The notes: a model not told the origin generated them from the letters alone. 64,000 nucleotides of DNA from Mycobacterium sp. (GCA_021732005.1 JAKFVT010000055.1:1-64000); one strand, 5' to 3'. Counted from the first letter of the stretch, positions 51,676 through 60,157 are shown. Translations and numbers: made by a program.

Positions 51676-52713
51676 CTACGCGGTTTCGCGGTCTGCGAGC
51701 AGGCGCCCGATCCGCTTGGCGCTGGCGCCGGGATCACCGCCGGCCAGTGGCCAGCCCCTTGCCCGCACCAGGTAGGCGGTCGCGGCGGCCTCCGAGGACA
51801 CCCCGAGGCCACCTTGGATGTGCACGGCCATCGTCGCCGCCTTGGATGCTTCTTCGGACATGAACACGAACGCCGACGGTGCCAGCTCGGGACGCGCGTG
51901 CGGGTCGTTGTCGAGGAACCACGCAGCGCGGCGGGCCAGGTTGCGGCCGCCTTCGACGGTGATCACCATGTTGGCCAGCGGGTGCGAGATGGCCTGCAGG
52001 GTGGCGATCGGTACGCCCAGCGTGTAACGGGACTTGGCGAACTCGGCGGCGATGGTCATGGTCTCCTCGACCAGACCGACAAGCGCGGACGCCGTCAGCA
52101 GCCGCCATTCATCCAGCGCCCGAGCATATTCGGCGAGCGCGGCCGGCCCACTGCCCAGCACCGTGCGGCGGTCGGCGGCCGCCGGGTCGACCCAGGCCAT
52201 CGGGAGCCGGCCGATGTTGTCGACCTTGGCCGGACGCGTACCGAAGGTCAGTCGGACGACCTCGTCGCCGTCGCGGATGATGATGTGGTCGGCGATCGAC
52301 CCGGTCGGGATGAGCCGCACCCCGGAGACGCTGTCCAACGATGCGTCCAAGCCCGCGATCTGATTACCGCCCATCACCTCATCGGTGAGCGCGCCCAATC
52401 CGGCCAGCAGACGGGCAGCGCAGACGTGATCGATCCACGGCACCGGCGCGATGTAGCGCCCGAGCTCCTCGGCCACCAGCGTCAGGTCCACCATGGTGGC
52501 GCCGTCGCCGCCGGCCGACTCCGGGACGGCCATCGTCGTTGCGCCCATGGCGCACAACCGTTCCCACAGACTCTTGTCGAATCCGGTGGCCTCGGCAGCC
52601 CGCACCGCCTCGATCGTGCTGTGGGCCTTGAAGAACTGCCGATAGGCGGTCTGCAGATCGGTGTGGTCCTCGGAGAGGCTGTAGTCCAGCCTGCGCAGTT
52701 CGTAGCGGTCCAT
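51676..52713 (-). CDS. Acyl-CoA dehydrogenase-like protein, short (beta-type) subunit
   Basis: A 345-residue member with a shortened N-terminus and no YGGT-type C-terminal FAD motif. The mid and C-terminal helices are ACAD-like (FAKSRYTLGVPIATLQAI, MAVHIQGGLGVSSEAAATAY). Its composition fits the non-catalytic partner of heteromeric acyl-CoA dehydrogenases (ChsE-like complexes). It starts directly after the amidohydrolase-like gene (adjacent bases) and is followed by full-length copy 1 after 7 bp, supporting coexpression as a complex. Confidence 0.87.
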   Translation of the reverse strand: MDRYELRRLDYSLSEDHTDLQTAYRQFFKAHSTIEAVRAAEATGFDKSLWERLCAMGATTMAVPESAGGDGATMVDLTLVAEELGRYIAPVPWIDHVCAARLLAGLGALTDEVMGGNQIAGLDASLDSVSGVRLIPTGSIADHIIIRDGDEVVRLTFGTRPAKVDNIGRLPMAWVDPAAADRRTVLGSGPAALAEYARALDEWRLLTASALVGLVEETMTIAAEFAKSRYTLGVPIATLQAISHPLANMVITVEGGRNLARRAAWFLDNDPHARPELAPSAFVFMSEEASKAATMAVHIQGGLGVSSEAAATAYLVRARGWPLAGGDPGASAKRIGRLLADRETA

Positions 52714-53541
52714 TCAGCGCTCCCTGAAGAAGAAATCGTTGGCATTGTTGTACAGATAGTTGTCGAGGACTTCGGGCGGTAAGTCCAGCGCCTCGGCTTC
52801 CGGTACGACACGGCGCATTCTGAGCACCGGCCAGTCGGAGCCGAACATCACCTTGTTCGGTCCGCGGGTGCGCATGTAGTGAAGCAGGCTGTCCGGCAGC
52901 CGTTTCGGTGACCACGCCGAGGTCATCAGGCGCAGGTTCTCGTACTTGATCATCAACCGGATGGCCACCTCCCACCAGGGGTCGGCGCCGTGGATCATGC
53001 ACAGCCGCAATTCCGGGAACCGCACGCACACCCGGTCCAGATGGATCGGATTCTGGACCTCGCCCGGGATCGGCGGTCCGGGCAGTCCCGTGTTCAGGCA
53101 CAGCGGCAGGTCAAGCTCCGCACACTTGGTGTACAGCGGGTAGTAGACCGCGTCGCTGGGCGGATACTGCGCGTCACCCCAGAAACTCGGCCCCACAGCG
53201 GCATACACAACCGGCAGGTCGGCCACGATCGCGGTCAGCTCGCGCAGGGTCGGCATCGGCTTGAGCAGGTTGAGACCGCCCATCGCCAGGGCGAACCGGT
53301 CCGGGCGCACTTCGGCGAACTTCCGCGCCGTGACGGACGGCGTGACGATGTTGTCCATCAGGACGGCCTTCTGCACACCCTGGGCATCCATCTCGTCGAG
53401 CAACTCACCGAGGTCCACCGGGGCGAACATCGACTGCGGCCCCTTGAAGTAGTCGTCGCGGACCTTGAGCATCCAACCCGGCTGCCGCTCGGCCTCACCG
53501 AAATGGACGTTGACCAGACCGTCTATCACCTTGCGTGTCAT
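52714..53541 (-). CDS. Amidohydrolase-2-family protein, short
   Basis: A 275-residue TIM-barrel metal-hydrolase-like protein from ATG 53541 (MTRKVIDGLVNVHFGEAE), overlapping the acyl-CoA synthetase stop by four bases; an in-frame start at 53580 is less likely. The usual DxHxH metal motif is altered (NVH), while the distal Asp in MFGSDWPV and the HGADPWWE His are kept. Relatives include ACMSD-type decarboxylases and hydratases. It could decarboxylate or hydrolyse a ring-cleavage or side-chain intermediate; the role is uncertain. Confidence 0.85.
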   Translation of the reverse strand: MTRKVIDGLVNVHFGEAERQPGWMLKVRDDYFKGPQSMFAPVDLGELLDEMDAQGVQKAVLMDNIVTPSVTARKFAEVRPDRFALAMGGLNLLKPMPTLRELTAIVADLPVVYAAVGPSFWGDAQYPPSDAVYYPLYTKCAELDLPLCLNTGLPGPPIPGEVQNPIHLDRVCVRFPELRLCMIHGADPWWEVAIRLMIKYENLRLMTSAWSPKRLPDSLLHYMRTRGPNKVMFGSDWPVLRMRRVVPEAEALDLPPEVLDNYLYNNANDFFFRER

Positions 53542-55151
53542 GACAGCGCAACCTTGCTGTTGGCAGTCTCTTTGGCCCATCGATAATCGGCCTTGCCGTT
53601 ACCCAGGCGCCTGACCTGGTCGACGACGATGAACTCCTTCGGCGCCTTGTAGCGGGCCAGCTGCGCTGTGCAGTGCTCGTGCAGCGCGTCGTGCGCCACC
53701 TCGGCGCGCAGCGCCACCAGCGCGACGAGCTCCTGACCCCACCGCTCGCTGGGCCGTCCCACCACCAGAGCGTCGGCGACATCGGGATGCGCGCGCAGCA
53801 CCTCTTCGACTTCCTCGACGAACACCTTCTCCCCGCCGGTGTTGACGACCACCAGCGAGTCCCGGCCGAACAGCCGCAGCGTCCCGTCCGGTGCCAGCGA
53901 GCCGCGGTCCCCGGAGATCACCACCCGCGCTCCGTCGACGTGGGGGAAGGTCTTGCGGGTGGCCTCGGCGTCGTCGAAGTAGCCCAGTGGGATCCGGCCT
54001 GCGCGGGCCACCCAGCCCACCTGATCCTCGCCGGCATCGAGGAAGCGGCTGTAGTCCTCGGCGAGAACCAATGCGCCGTCTCGCAATTCGAAGGTGTCCT
54101 TGTTGTGGCCGCGCATGCTGCGCCCGAACCCGACGTTGCCCGTCTCCGACGATCCGTAGCCGTTGATCAGGATGATGTCTGGCAGCAGCTCCAGCAGGGC
54201 GTGCTGGTGCTTGAGGTTGGTCGCGGCTCCGCCCGTCGCCAACGCGAACAACGACGACAAGTCGTACTCGCCTCGCCGCAGCTCCTCGACCAGTGGGGCG
54301 GCGTACGCGTCGCCGACCATCGTCATCATGCCGACCTTGTGCCGTTGCGCGGTCGACAGTACCCGGTGCGGATCGAACTTCGGGGAGTCGTAGAGCACCA
54401 CGGTCTGGCCGTTCAGCACGCCGGCGAACGCCGTCCACATCCCGGCCGCGTGCATCAGCGGGGACACCGCGAACCACGGCGCACCGGGGGTACCGAGCTT
54501 GTCGTGGATCTCGGTGACCGACTCGTGATCGGCACCGTTCATCGAGATGGCATAGGTGTCGGCTTGCCGCCACATCACCCCCTTCGGCCGGCCCGTGGTG
54601 CCGCCCGTGCAGATCATCAGCACGTCATCGGGCGAGGGGGTGATATCGGCATCCTGATCACCCTGGGCCAGAGCGTCTTCCAGATCGAAGGCTCCGGGTA
54701 GGTCGGGTCCGGCGCTACCGTCGTCGATCGAGATCAGCAGCTCGGCGCTGTCCGGTGGCAGCACGTCGGCGAACTTGGCGCCCAGCGAACGGTGGTAGAT
54801 CACGCCGCGGGGTTGGACGTAGTCCAGCAGCTCGGCGACTTCGCGCGGCGTGTAATGGTGGTTGACGTTGACGGGCACCACCCGGCCCTTGAGACAACCG
54901 ATGACCATGTCCGGGTAGAGGTCGTTGTGCATGATCAGCGCGACCCGGTCCTGGCCGCACTCCCAATTCTGGAGGTCGGACCGTTCGCGGTGTGCACCGA
55001 ATCCCTTGCCGGCCAGGAAGTTCGCCAACCGGCGCGTGCGATCGGCCGAATCGGCGAAAGTACTGATGCGCTCGCCGCAGATCGTCATCGGCCGGTCTCC
55101 GACTACCTCGGCGATGGCGTCGAGGACCGCGCCGATCGTCCATTCGGGCAC
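53538..55151 (-). CDS. Fatty-acyl/steroid-acid CoA synthetase (FadD19-like)
   Basis: A 537-residue ANL enzyme. P-loop TGGTTGRPKG at 182-191, A5 region NGYGSSETGN, A8 region RDSLVVVNTGGEKVFVEEVEE, catalytic Lys520 in GNGKADYRWAK. The ending resembles the FadD19/FadD17 group that activates branched C24 and related side-chain acids of sterols. It lies between two amidohydrolase-like genes in the long operon starting at 57219. CoA ligation of a carboxylic intermediate is secure from motifs; the steroid link is inference. Confidence 0.92.
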   Translation of the reverse strand: MPEWTIGAVLDAIAEVVGDRPMTICGERISTFADSADRTRRLANFLAGKGFGAHRERSDLQNWECGQDRVALIMHNDLYPDMVIGCLKGRVVPVNVNHHYTPREVAELLDYVQPRGVIYHRSLGAKFADVLPPDSAELLISIDDGSAGPDLPGAFDLEDALAQGDQDADITPSPDDVLMICTGGTTGRPKGVMWRQADTYAISMNGADHESVTEIHDKLGTPGAPWFAVSPLMHAAGMWTAFAGVLNGQTVVLYDSPKFDPHRVLSTAQRHKVGMMTMVGDAYAAPLVEELRRGEYDLSSLFALATGGAATNLKHQHALLELLPDIILINGYGSSETGNVGFGRSMRGHNKDTFELRDGALVLAEDYSRFLDAGEDQVGWVARAGRIPLGYFDDAEATRKTFPHVDGARVVISGDRGSLAPDGTLRLFGRDSLVVVNTGGEKVFVEEVEEVLRAHPDVADALVVGRPSERWGQELVALVALRAEVAHDALHEHCTAQLARYKAPKEFIVVDQVRRLGNGKADYRWAKETANSKVALS

Positions 55152-55154
55152 GAC

Positions 55155-56363
55155 TCAGACCGCCGATGACACGGAGACACCGAGCAGGACCAATGCGTTG
55201 TCCCGCATCACCTTCCGGGTGTCTTCGGCACTGAACTCAGGGAACTGCGGGATGTCGGCGGTGAAACTCATCGGGTCGGCCAGTCCTTCGCCGTGCGGCC
55301 AGTCCGAGCCGAAGAGGATCTTCTCGACACCGATCGTCTCCGCCAGCAGCTTCACGTCGTCCTCGTAGTACGGGGCGATCCAGACGTTGTTCGTCAGCTG
55401 CGCGACCGGGTCTTCCTTGAAGTGGTAGGGCGCGGTGTTGGCGGCCTTCTTCAGCCTCTTGATCAAGCGGTAAACGAAGTAGGAGCCGTTCTCGATGCTC
55501 GCCACTTTGAGCTTGGGATGCCGGGTGAAGACCTGGTGCACGATCATCGACGCCATCGAGTCGTGAATGGCCCGGTCATCGAGCAGCACGCTGTCGAGCG
55601 GATCCCGCTTGCCGAATCCTTCGAAGGTTCCGGTACCACCCCACAGTGCCGAGATCGCAAGGTAGCCACTGTCGGACAGGTGGAAGACCACCGGTACGCC
55701 CGCTTCGGCGAGCCGGGCCCACACCGGGTCGTGCAGTGGGTCGCCGAGTGAGCGCGGCTTGACCCGCCCCGGCACCGGCGCCGGCCGCACGCAGACTATC
55801 TTGGCACCGCGATCCAGCACGAACTCCACCTCGGCCACCGCCGCGCCCGGGTCGGCCAGCGAGATGATCGGTGCCGAGAGGAACCGGTGGTCGGGCCGGT
55901 CGAAGCCCCAGTCTTCATCGAGCCACAGGTTGAAAGCATGCACCGAAGCCATCGTCGCCTCGATGTCGCGCTTGAGCGCCTCCTCGACCCCGCATGCGAA
56001 AGTCGGCAGCATGAACACGGTTTCGAGGTTCTGCTTGTCCAGGATCTTCACCCGTGCGTCCCGGCTCTGGTATTCGGGATGGTCGGCCAGCCGGTCCACC
56101 TTCATCAGCGACCCCGGGTCGACGCCGTCGGGGATCTCGCCACGGAACAACAAGTCCAGGCATCCCGGCTCGATGATCGGGTCGAACGTCGGGTTGGGAA
56201 TGAACTGGTTGACGACGCCGCCCATGACCGCGAAGGTGCGCTTGCCCTCGGTGAGCATCTGCACACCACGGCGCTTGAACTCCTTGGGCAGATGCCGGGT
56301 GAACGAATCCGTCGGCTCGTAATAGTGGTTGTCGACGTCAATCGCTTTGTAGTCCAACGTCAT
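55155..56363 (-). CDS. Amidohydrolase-2-family protein, long
   Basis: A 402-residue TIM-barrel metal-hydrolase-like protein. N-terminal AIDVDNHYYEPTDSFTRH carries D-x-D-x-H in place of the usual D-x-H-x-H; the distal signature LFGSDWPHGEG is intact and VVFHLSDSGYL supplies another His. This subtype is common in mycobacterial acyl-CoA catabolic clusters, next to FadD and ACAD genes. It may be a decarboxylase or hydratase rather than an amidase. It lies 3 bp before the FadD gene and 13 bp after the enoyl-CoA hydratase. Confidence 0.86.
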   Translation of the reverse strand: MTLDYKAIDVDNHYYEPTDSFTRHLPKEFKRRGVQMLTEGKRTFAVMGGVVNQFIPNPTFDPIIEPGCLDLLFRGEIPDGVDPGSLMKVDRLADHPEYQSRDARVKILDKQNLETVFMLPTFACGVEEALKRDIEATMASVHAFNLWLDEDWGFDRPDHRFLSAPIISLADPGAAVAEVEFVLDRGAKIVCVRPAPVPGRVKPRSLGDPLHDPVWARLAEAGVPVVFHLSDSGYLAISALWGGTGTFEGFGKRDPLDSVLLDDRAIHDSMASMIVHQVFTRHPKLKVASIENGSYFVYRLIKRLKKAANTAPYHFKEDPVAQLTNNVWIAPYYEDDVKLLAETIGVEKILFGSDWPHGEGLADPMSFTADIPQFPEFSAEDTRKVMRDNALVLLGVSVSSAV

Positions 56364-56376
56364 CGGTGTCGTCCTC

Positions 56377-57219
56377 TCACGTCGGGGGCGGGAAGTTCGG
56401 CGGCCGCTTCTCGAAGAACGCGGTGATGCCCTCGATGAAATCGGGGCGTTGCATGGACTCGTGCATCAGCGCCTCGGCGCGCCCGCTGGCGTCGGCCGCC
56501 TCGCGCAGCGCGTCGCCGTAGACCTGACGCTTGATGACGGCCAGTGAACTCGGTGCGCAGTTGGCGGCGATATCCTCGGCGTATTCGATTGTGCGGCCGA
56601 GCAACTCGTCCGGTGCGACGACTTCTTTGACCATGCCGAGTTCGAAAGCCTCCTCGGCGTAGAACACCCGGCCGCTCATCAGAAGATCCAGCGCAGCCCC
56701 CCAGCCGACAACCTTGGGCAGAATCCACGAGATGCCGTACTCGGCGATCAGGCCCCGGCGGACGAACGAGGTGGTGAACTTCGCTCCGGCGGCGGCGAAT
56801 CGGATGTCGCACATCAGCGCCTGGGTCAGCCCGATACCGGCGCAGGCACCATTGATCGCCGCGATCACCGGCTTGCTGATGGTCGTGACGAACAGCGGGT
56901 GCCGCTCCCCCACCATCTTGGTCAGGTCGGCGTCACCGGCGGTGTCGACGCTGGCCGAGCTGATCGACGACAGGTCGCCCATGTCGGCCCCGGCGCAGAA
57001 CGCCCGGCCGCTGCCCGTGACGACGATCGCGCGCACATCCGGATCGGCCTCGGCGGCGTCCATGCCCGCGTAGAACCCGGCCGCCAGTCCACCACCCCAG
57101 CCGTTCATCCGCTCGGGACGGTTGAACGTCAGCACCGCGACGCCGCTGTCTCGTACCTCGTACAGAACCGGCTTGGCCGCAGCGGAATTCGCGGTGACAT
57201 CAGCGTGGGTGTCGGTCAC
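56377..57219 (-). CDS. Enoyl-CoA hydratase/isomerase (first)
   Basis: A 280-residue crotonase-fold enzyme; GTG start at 57219 has GGAGGT eight bases upstream. Oxyanion-hole parts are GSGRAFCAGADMG and AAINGACAGIGLTQALMCDIRFA; the acidic residue region is RGLIAEYGISWILP. It is the first gene of the operon running to the P450 at 47993: hydratase, amidohydrolase, FadD, amidohydrolase, three ACADs, P450. A weak copy of the shared operator is 47 bp upstream. Hydration of a 2-enoyl-CoA is the family expectation. Confidence 0.91.
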   Translation of the reverse strand: MTDTHADVTANSAAAKPVLYEVRDSGVAVLTFNRPERMNGWGGGLAAGFYAGMDAAEADPDVRAIVVTGSGRAFCAGADMGDLSSISSASVDTAGDADLTKMVGERHPLFVTTISKPVIAAINGACAGIGLTQALMCDIRFAAAGAKFTTSFVRRGLIAEYGISWILPKVVGWGAALDLLMSGRVFYAEEAFELGMVKEVVAPDELLGRTIEYAEDIAANCAPSSLAVIKRQVYGDALREAADASGRAEALMHESMQRPDFIEGITAFFEKRPPNFPPPT

Positions 57220-57265
57220 CTAGGGGTACCTCCAACAATGGTGCGCCAACGTGCGAATACGTCCA

Positions 57266-57284
57266 TACTGTACACCTATCGGTA
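57266..57284. promoter_or_regulatory. Shared catabolic operator, site 5 (weak)
   Basis: TACTGTAC-ACC-TATCGGTA, 12 of 16 arm positions (left arm 7 of 8). Upstream of the long hydratase-to-P450 operon. Accepted because of position; it could be chance. Confidence 0.4.
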
Positions 57285-57297
57285 TCACCTTCCGCAA

Positions 57298-57599
57298 TCA
57301 GTGTTCAAGGAGGCCGAGCCGCTGGTAGGCCTGCTCGATCTGAGCCTTTCCAGCCTCGGGCAATTCGGTCTGCGGCGGGCGCGAATGGGGATAGTCGCCG
57401 ATCGGCAATCCGAGCACCGAGGCGGCGTGCACCACAGCATCGGGTGCCGCAGCTCACCGACGCAGTAGCGCACCAGTGTCCGGTAGGCGTCCCAGTCAAT
57501 ACCGTCACCGTCGGTTCCGGAGAACGGGGTGTAGAGGCTGTTGCCGATTCCGCGCAGTCCTGTGCGTGCCCAGTCCCGGGCGTCGAGTGCTGTGGCCAT
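57298..57599 (-). pseudogene. Remnant of a dihydrodipicolinate-synthase-family lyase with internal deletion
   Basis: The first 58 codons from ATG 57599 (MATALDARDWARTGLRGIGN and on to PMLWCT) read like the N-terminus of the DHDPS/NAL aldolase family. After a junction at 57427-57441, a different frame gives a normal family C-terminus: SVLGLPIGDYPHSRPPQTE, then a helix ending RLGLLEH and TGA at 57298-57300. Intact members are about 300 residues, so roughly 600 bp are missing and the frame is broken. At the junction GATGCTGTGGTGCAC fits both flanks (PMLWC and DAVVHA), pointing to recombination at a short repeat. It lies 15 bp after an SDR gene in the operon from 59202. Confidence 0.8.
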
Positions 57600-57614
57600 G
57601 GCTACTCCTGCGGC

Positions 57615-58412
57615 TCAGGTGAAATCACTACCGCCGTCGACGTTGACGTTGGCGCCGGTCATGTATGAGTTGCGTTTCGACGCCAGAAAGGCGACCACGG
57701 GCCCGATCTCGTCGGGCAGCCCGGCGCGCGGAAGGTGGGCCGGATGCCCGAAATGCTCGTCGATCGCGGCCATCAGCGCGTAGGGGTCGGAGCCGTCGAC
57801 GCCGACGGATTCGGCCCAGCCGGTGAGCGCCTCCGACGCGATGCTGCCGGGCGAGACGACGTTGACCAGGATCTCGTCGCGCGCAAGATGGAGCGACAAA
57901 TTCTTGGAGACGCTGGTGACCATCGCCTTGGCCGCGGTGTAGGCCGCCAGCCGCGCGCTCTGCCGCTGCGTCGACTGGGCGGCGAAGTTGACGATGCGCG
58001 CCCAGTCCGCGGCCCGCAGCAGCGGCAGCGCGGCACGCACGCAGCGCACCATGCCCATCGCGCCCTCGTCGATCGCAGTGCGCCATTGCGCGTCGGTCAA
58101 ATCGTCGAAAGTGCCTTGCACACTTGGCCCTACAGCGTTGATCAGAATGTTGAGCTGCCCATCCCAGCACCCACCGATGTGATCGAACGCGCGCTGCACC
58201 TGCGCGTCGTCGCCGGTGTCGGCCACCAATGCCAGCGCATCGGGGCTGCCCCGCCCAGCCAGCTCATCGGCTGCGGCGTCGAGCACCGCCGCGGTGCGGC
58301 CGATCAGCGCGATCCGGGCGCCGTCGTCGGCCAGGCATCGTGCGGCGGCCAATCCCATTCCGCGGCCGCCGCCGACCACGACGGCAGTGGCGTCACCGAG
58401 CCCGAGATCCAT
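57615..58412 (-). CDS. Short-chain dehydrogenase/reductase
   Basis: A 265-residue classical SDR from ATG 58412 (MDLGLGDATAVVVGGGRGMG); the open frame to 58610 overlaps the preceding gene. Cofactor loop GGGRGMG, the NAVGPS motif (variant of NAG), Ser in NFAAQSTQRQ, Tyr-Lys in AYTAAKAMV, and a C-terminal NVDGGSDFT. NAD(P)-dependent oxidation of a hydroxyacyl-CoA or ring alcohol is likely. It is 13 bp after an enoyl-CoA hydratase gene and before the DHDPS-family remnant, all under operator site 6. Confidence 0.9.
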   Translation of the reverse strand: MDLGLGDATAVVVGGGRGMGLAAARCLADDGARIALIGRTAAVLDAAADELAGRGSPDALALVADTGDDAQVQRAFDHIGGCWDGQLNILINAVGPSVQGTFDDLTDAQWRTAIDEGAMGMVRCVRAALPLLRAADWARIVNFAAQSTQRQSARLAAYTAAKAMVTSVSKNLSLHLARDEILVNVVSPGSIASEALTGWAESVGVDGSDPYALMAAIDEHFGHPAHLPRAGLPDEIGPVVAFLASKRNSYMTGANVNVDGGSDFT

Positions 58413-58425
58413 GGCCGGCCTGGCT

Positions 58426-59202
58426 TTACGTCCCGGTCCAATTCGGCGCGCGCTTTTCGGCGAACGCGACGGCACCTTCCCGGGCGTCGTTGGAGGAGAA
58501 CACCGGAATGATGAGCTCCATCTGCTTCTTCCACATTTCCGCCTGGCTCCAGTCGGCGGATTGCAGCAGCACGTCCTTGGTCGCGGCGACGGCCAGCGGC
58601 CCGTTGGCACTGATCTTCCCGGCCAGGTCGATCGCCCCGGCCAGCGCCTCGCCGGGTTCGGTGAGGACGTTGACGAAGCCCCACGCTTCGCCCTGTTCGG
58701 CGGTGAAGGTCTCGCCGGTCAAGGCCAACTCGAACGCCTTCTGATACGGGATGCGGTGCGGCAGGCGGAGCAGTCCGCCGCCGGCCGCCACCAGGCCACG
58801 CTTGACCTCGGGGATGCCGAACCTCGCCGTGGTGGAGGCGACCACCAGGTCGGTGCCCAAGACCACCTCGGTCCCGCCGGCCACCGCGTAGCCCTCGACC
58901 GCGGCGATCAGCGGCTTGCGCGGAGGGCGCTCGGTGAAGCCGATCCCACGACCGGGGATGGCCACCGCCTCGCCGGCCGCGAATGCCTTGAGATCCATCC
59001 CTGAGCAGAAGTTTCCGCCCGCGCCGGTGACCACCCCGACGGTCAGATCGGGGTCATCGTCGAGCTCGTCGACCGCGTCGGCAAGTCCTTGGCTCACAGC
59101 GAGATTCACCGCATTGCGGGCCTCGGGGCGATTGATCGTGATGACCAGTATCCGGCCTTGGCGCTCCCGCAGCACTGCGTCCGACACCCGCGGCTCCTCC
59201 AT
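58426..59202 (-). CDS. Enoyl-CoA hydratase/isomerase (second)
   Basis: A 258-residue crotonase-fold protein from ATG 59202 (MEEPRVSDAVLRERQGRILV); the upstream extension to 59298 would contain the operator and is rejected. Oxyanion segments GAGGNFCSGMDLKAF and AAVEGYAVAGGTEVVLGTDL; general acid/base region PEVKRGLVAAGGGLLRLP, with Gly at one usual Glu site, so isomerase or other chemistry is possible. It is the first gene of hydratase-SDR-(DHDPS remnant), and divergent from TetR D across operator site 6. Confidence 0.9.
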   Translation of the reverse strand: MEEPRVSDAVLRERQGRILVITINRPEARNAVNLAVSQGLADAVDELDDDPDLTVGVVTGAGGNFCSGMDLKAFAAGEAVAIPGRGIGFTERPPRKPLIAAVEGYAVAGGTEVVLGTDLVVASTTARFGIPEVKRGLVAAGGGLLRLPHRIPYQKAFELALTGETFTAEQGEAWGFVNVLTEPGEALAGAIDLAGKISANGPLAVAATKDVLLQSADWSQAEMWKKQMELIIPVFSSNDAREGAVAFAEKRAPNWTGT

Positions 59203-59229
59203 GTTCGGTTCGCTGGTATCGGTAAAACC

Positions 59230-59248
59230 TACTATAGGCTTTACAGTA
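59230..59248. promoter_or_regulatory. Shared catabolic operator, site 6
   Basis: TACTATAG-GCT-TTACAGTA, 14 of 16 arm positions, right arm perfect. Between the hydratase (start 59202, minus) and TetR D (start 59352, plus); the copy adjacent to a regulator gene. Confidence 0.65.
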
Positions 59249-59351
59249 ACGGGAAGAGACCGACGGATCTGGAGCGGGGACGGGGCTTCACACACCACTT
59301 TCGAGGTAAGGTTTCCACCCGCTGATTCTCGAACGGAAGGGTGGACCTGCA

Positions 59352-60089
59352 GTGGCCAAGCCAGCGACCGCCGCCAAGCGGCCCCGGCGCGAGCGTGGGT
59401 CGATCAATCCCGATGACATCATCGCGGGCGCCTTCGAACTCGCCGAGCAGGTGTCGATCGACAACCTGAGCATGCCGCTGCTGGGCAAGCACCTCGGCGT
59501 CGGAGTCACCAGCATCTACTGGTACTTCCGCAAGAAGGACGACCTGCTCAATGCGATGACCGACCGCGCACTGGGCCAGTACGTGTTCGCCACGCCGTAC
59601 GTCGAGGCCGCCGACTGGCGCGAAACCCTGGCCAACCATGCGCGGGCGATGCGAAAGACGTTCATGGGCAACCCGATCCTGTGCGATCTGATCCTGATCC
59701 GCTCGGCGCTGAGCCCCCGCGCGGTACGGGCCGGCGAGCAGGAGGTCGAAAAGGCGATCACCAGCCTGGTCGAGGCCGGCCTGTCCGCGGAAGACGCGTT
59801 CGACACGTATTCCGCGGTATCGGTCCACGTTCGCGGTTCGGTTGTGCTGCACCGGCTTTACGAGAAGAACCGGGCTGCCGGCGAGGATGCCCACCAGCTC
59901 GAGGACGCGATCATCGGCAACGCCGAGAGCACCCCGCTGCTGGCCAAGGTCAGCGCCGAGGGGCACCGGATCGGCGGCGCCGACGAGCGCAACTTCGAGT
60001 TCGGCCTCGAGTGCATCCTCGACCACGCGGCTGCGCTCATCGAGGAGGGTAAGAAAGCCCCCGCGCCGAAGTCTCGCCGGAAGGGCTAG
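59352..60089 (+). CDS. TetR-family transcriptional regulator (D), candidate master regulator
   Basis: A 245-residue protein, GTG start, basic N-terminal arm (KRPRRERGS) before the helix-turn-helix LSMPLLGKHLGVGVTSIYWY followed by FRKKDDLLNAM. It is longer than average for TetR, and the C-terminal domain (about 80-230) resembles the TetR_C class of tetracycline-repressor type. It is the only regulator gene whose own promoter gap contains the shared TACTGTAA-type repeat. It is therefore the best candidate to control sites 1-6, responding to a CoA ester or free substrate. The regulator-site match is inference. Confidence 0.9.
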   Translation: MAKPATAAKRPRRERGSINPDDIIAGAFELAEQVSIDNLSMPLLGKHLGVGVTSIYWYFRKKDDLLNAMTDRALGQYVFATPYVEAADWRETLANHARAMRKTFMGNPILCDLILIRSALSPRAVRAGEQEVEKAITSLVEAGLSAEDAFDTYSAVSVHVRGSVVLHRLYEKNRAAGEDAHQLEDAIIGNAESTPLLAKVSAEGHRIGGADERNFEFGLECILDHAAALIEEGKKAPAPKSRRKG

Positions 60090-60097
60090 CCGCCCGC

Positions 60098-60153
60098 CGA
60101 ACGTGACGTCAGAGTCACCGTCGGCGCCGAGTGTGACTCTGGGGTGACGCTCG
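60098..60153. terminator. Bidirectional terminator-like hairpin
   Basis: In the 68-bp gap between convergent TetR D (ends 60089) and the thiolase gene (ends 60158). Perfect core arms CAGAGTCAC and GTGACTCTG, extended outward with several mismatches to about 21 bp per arm. The position suits termination in both directions. Confidence 0.65.
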
Positions 60154-60157
60154 GGTA

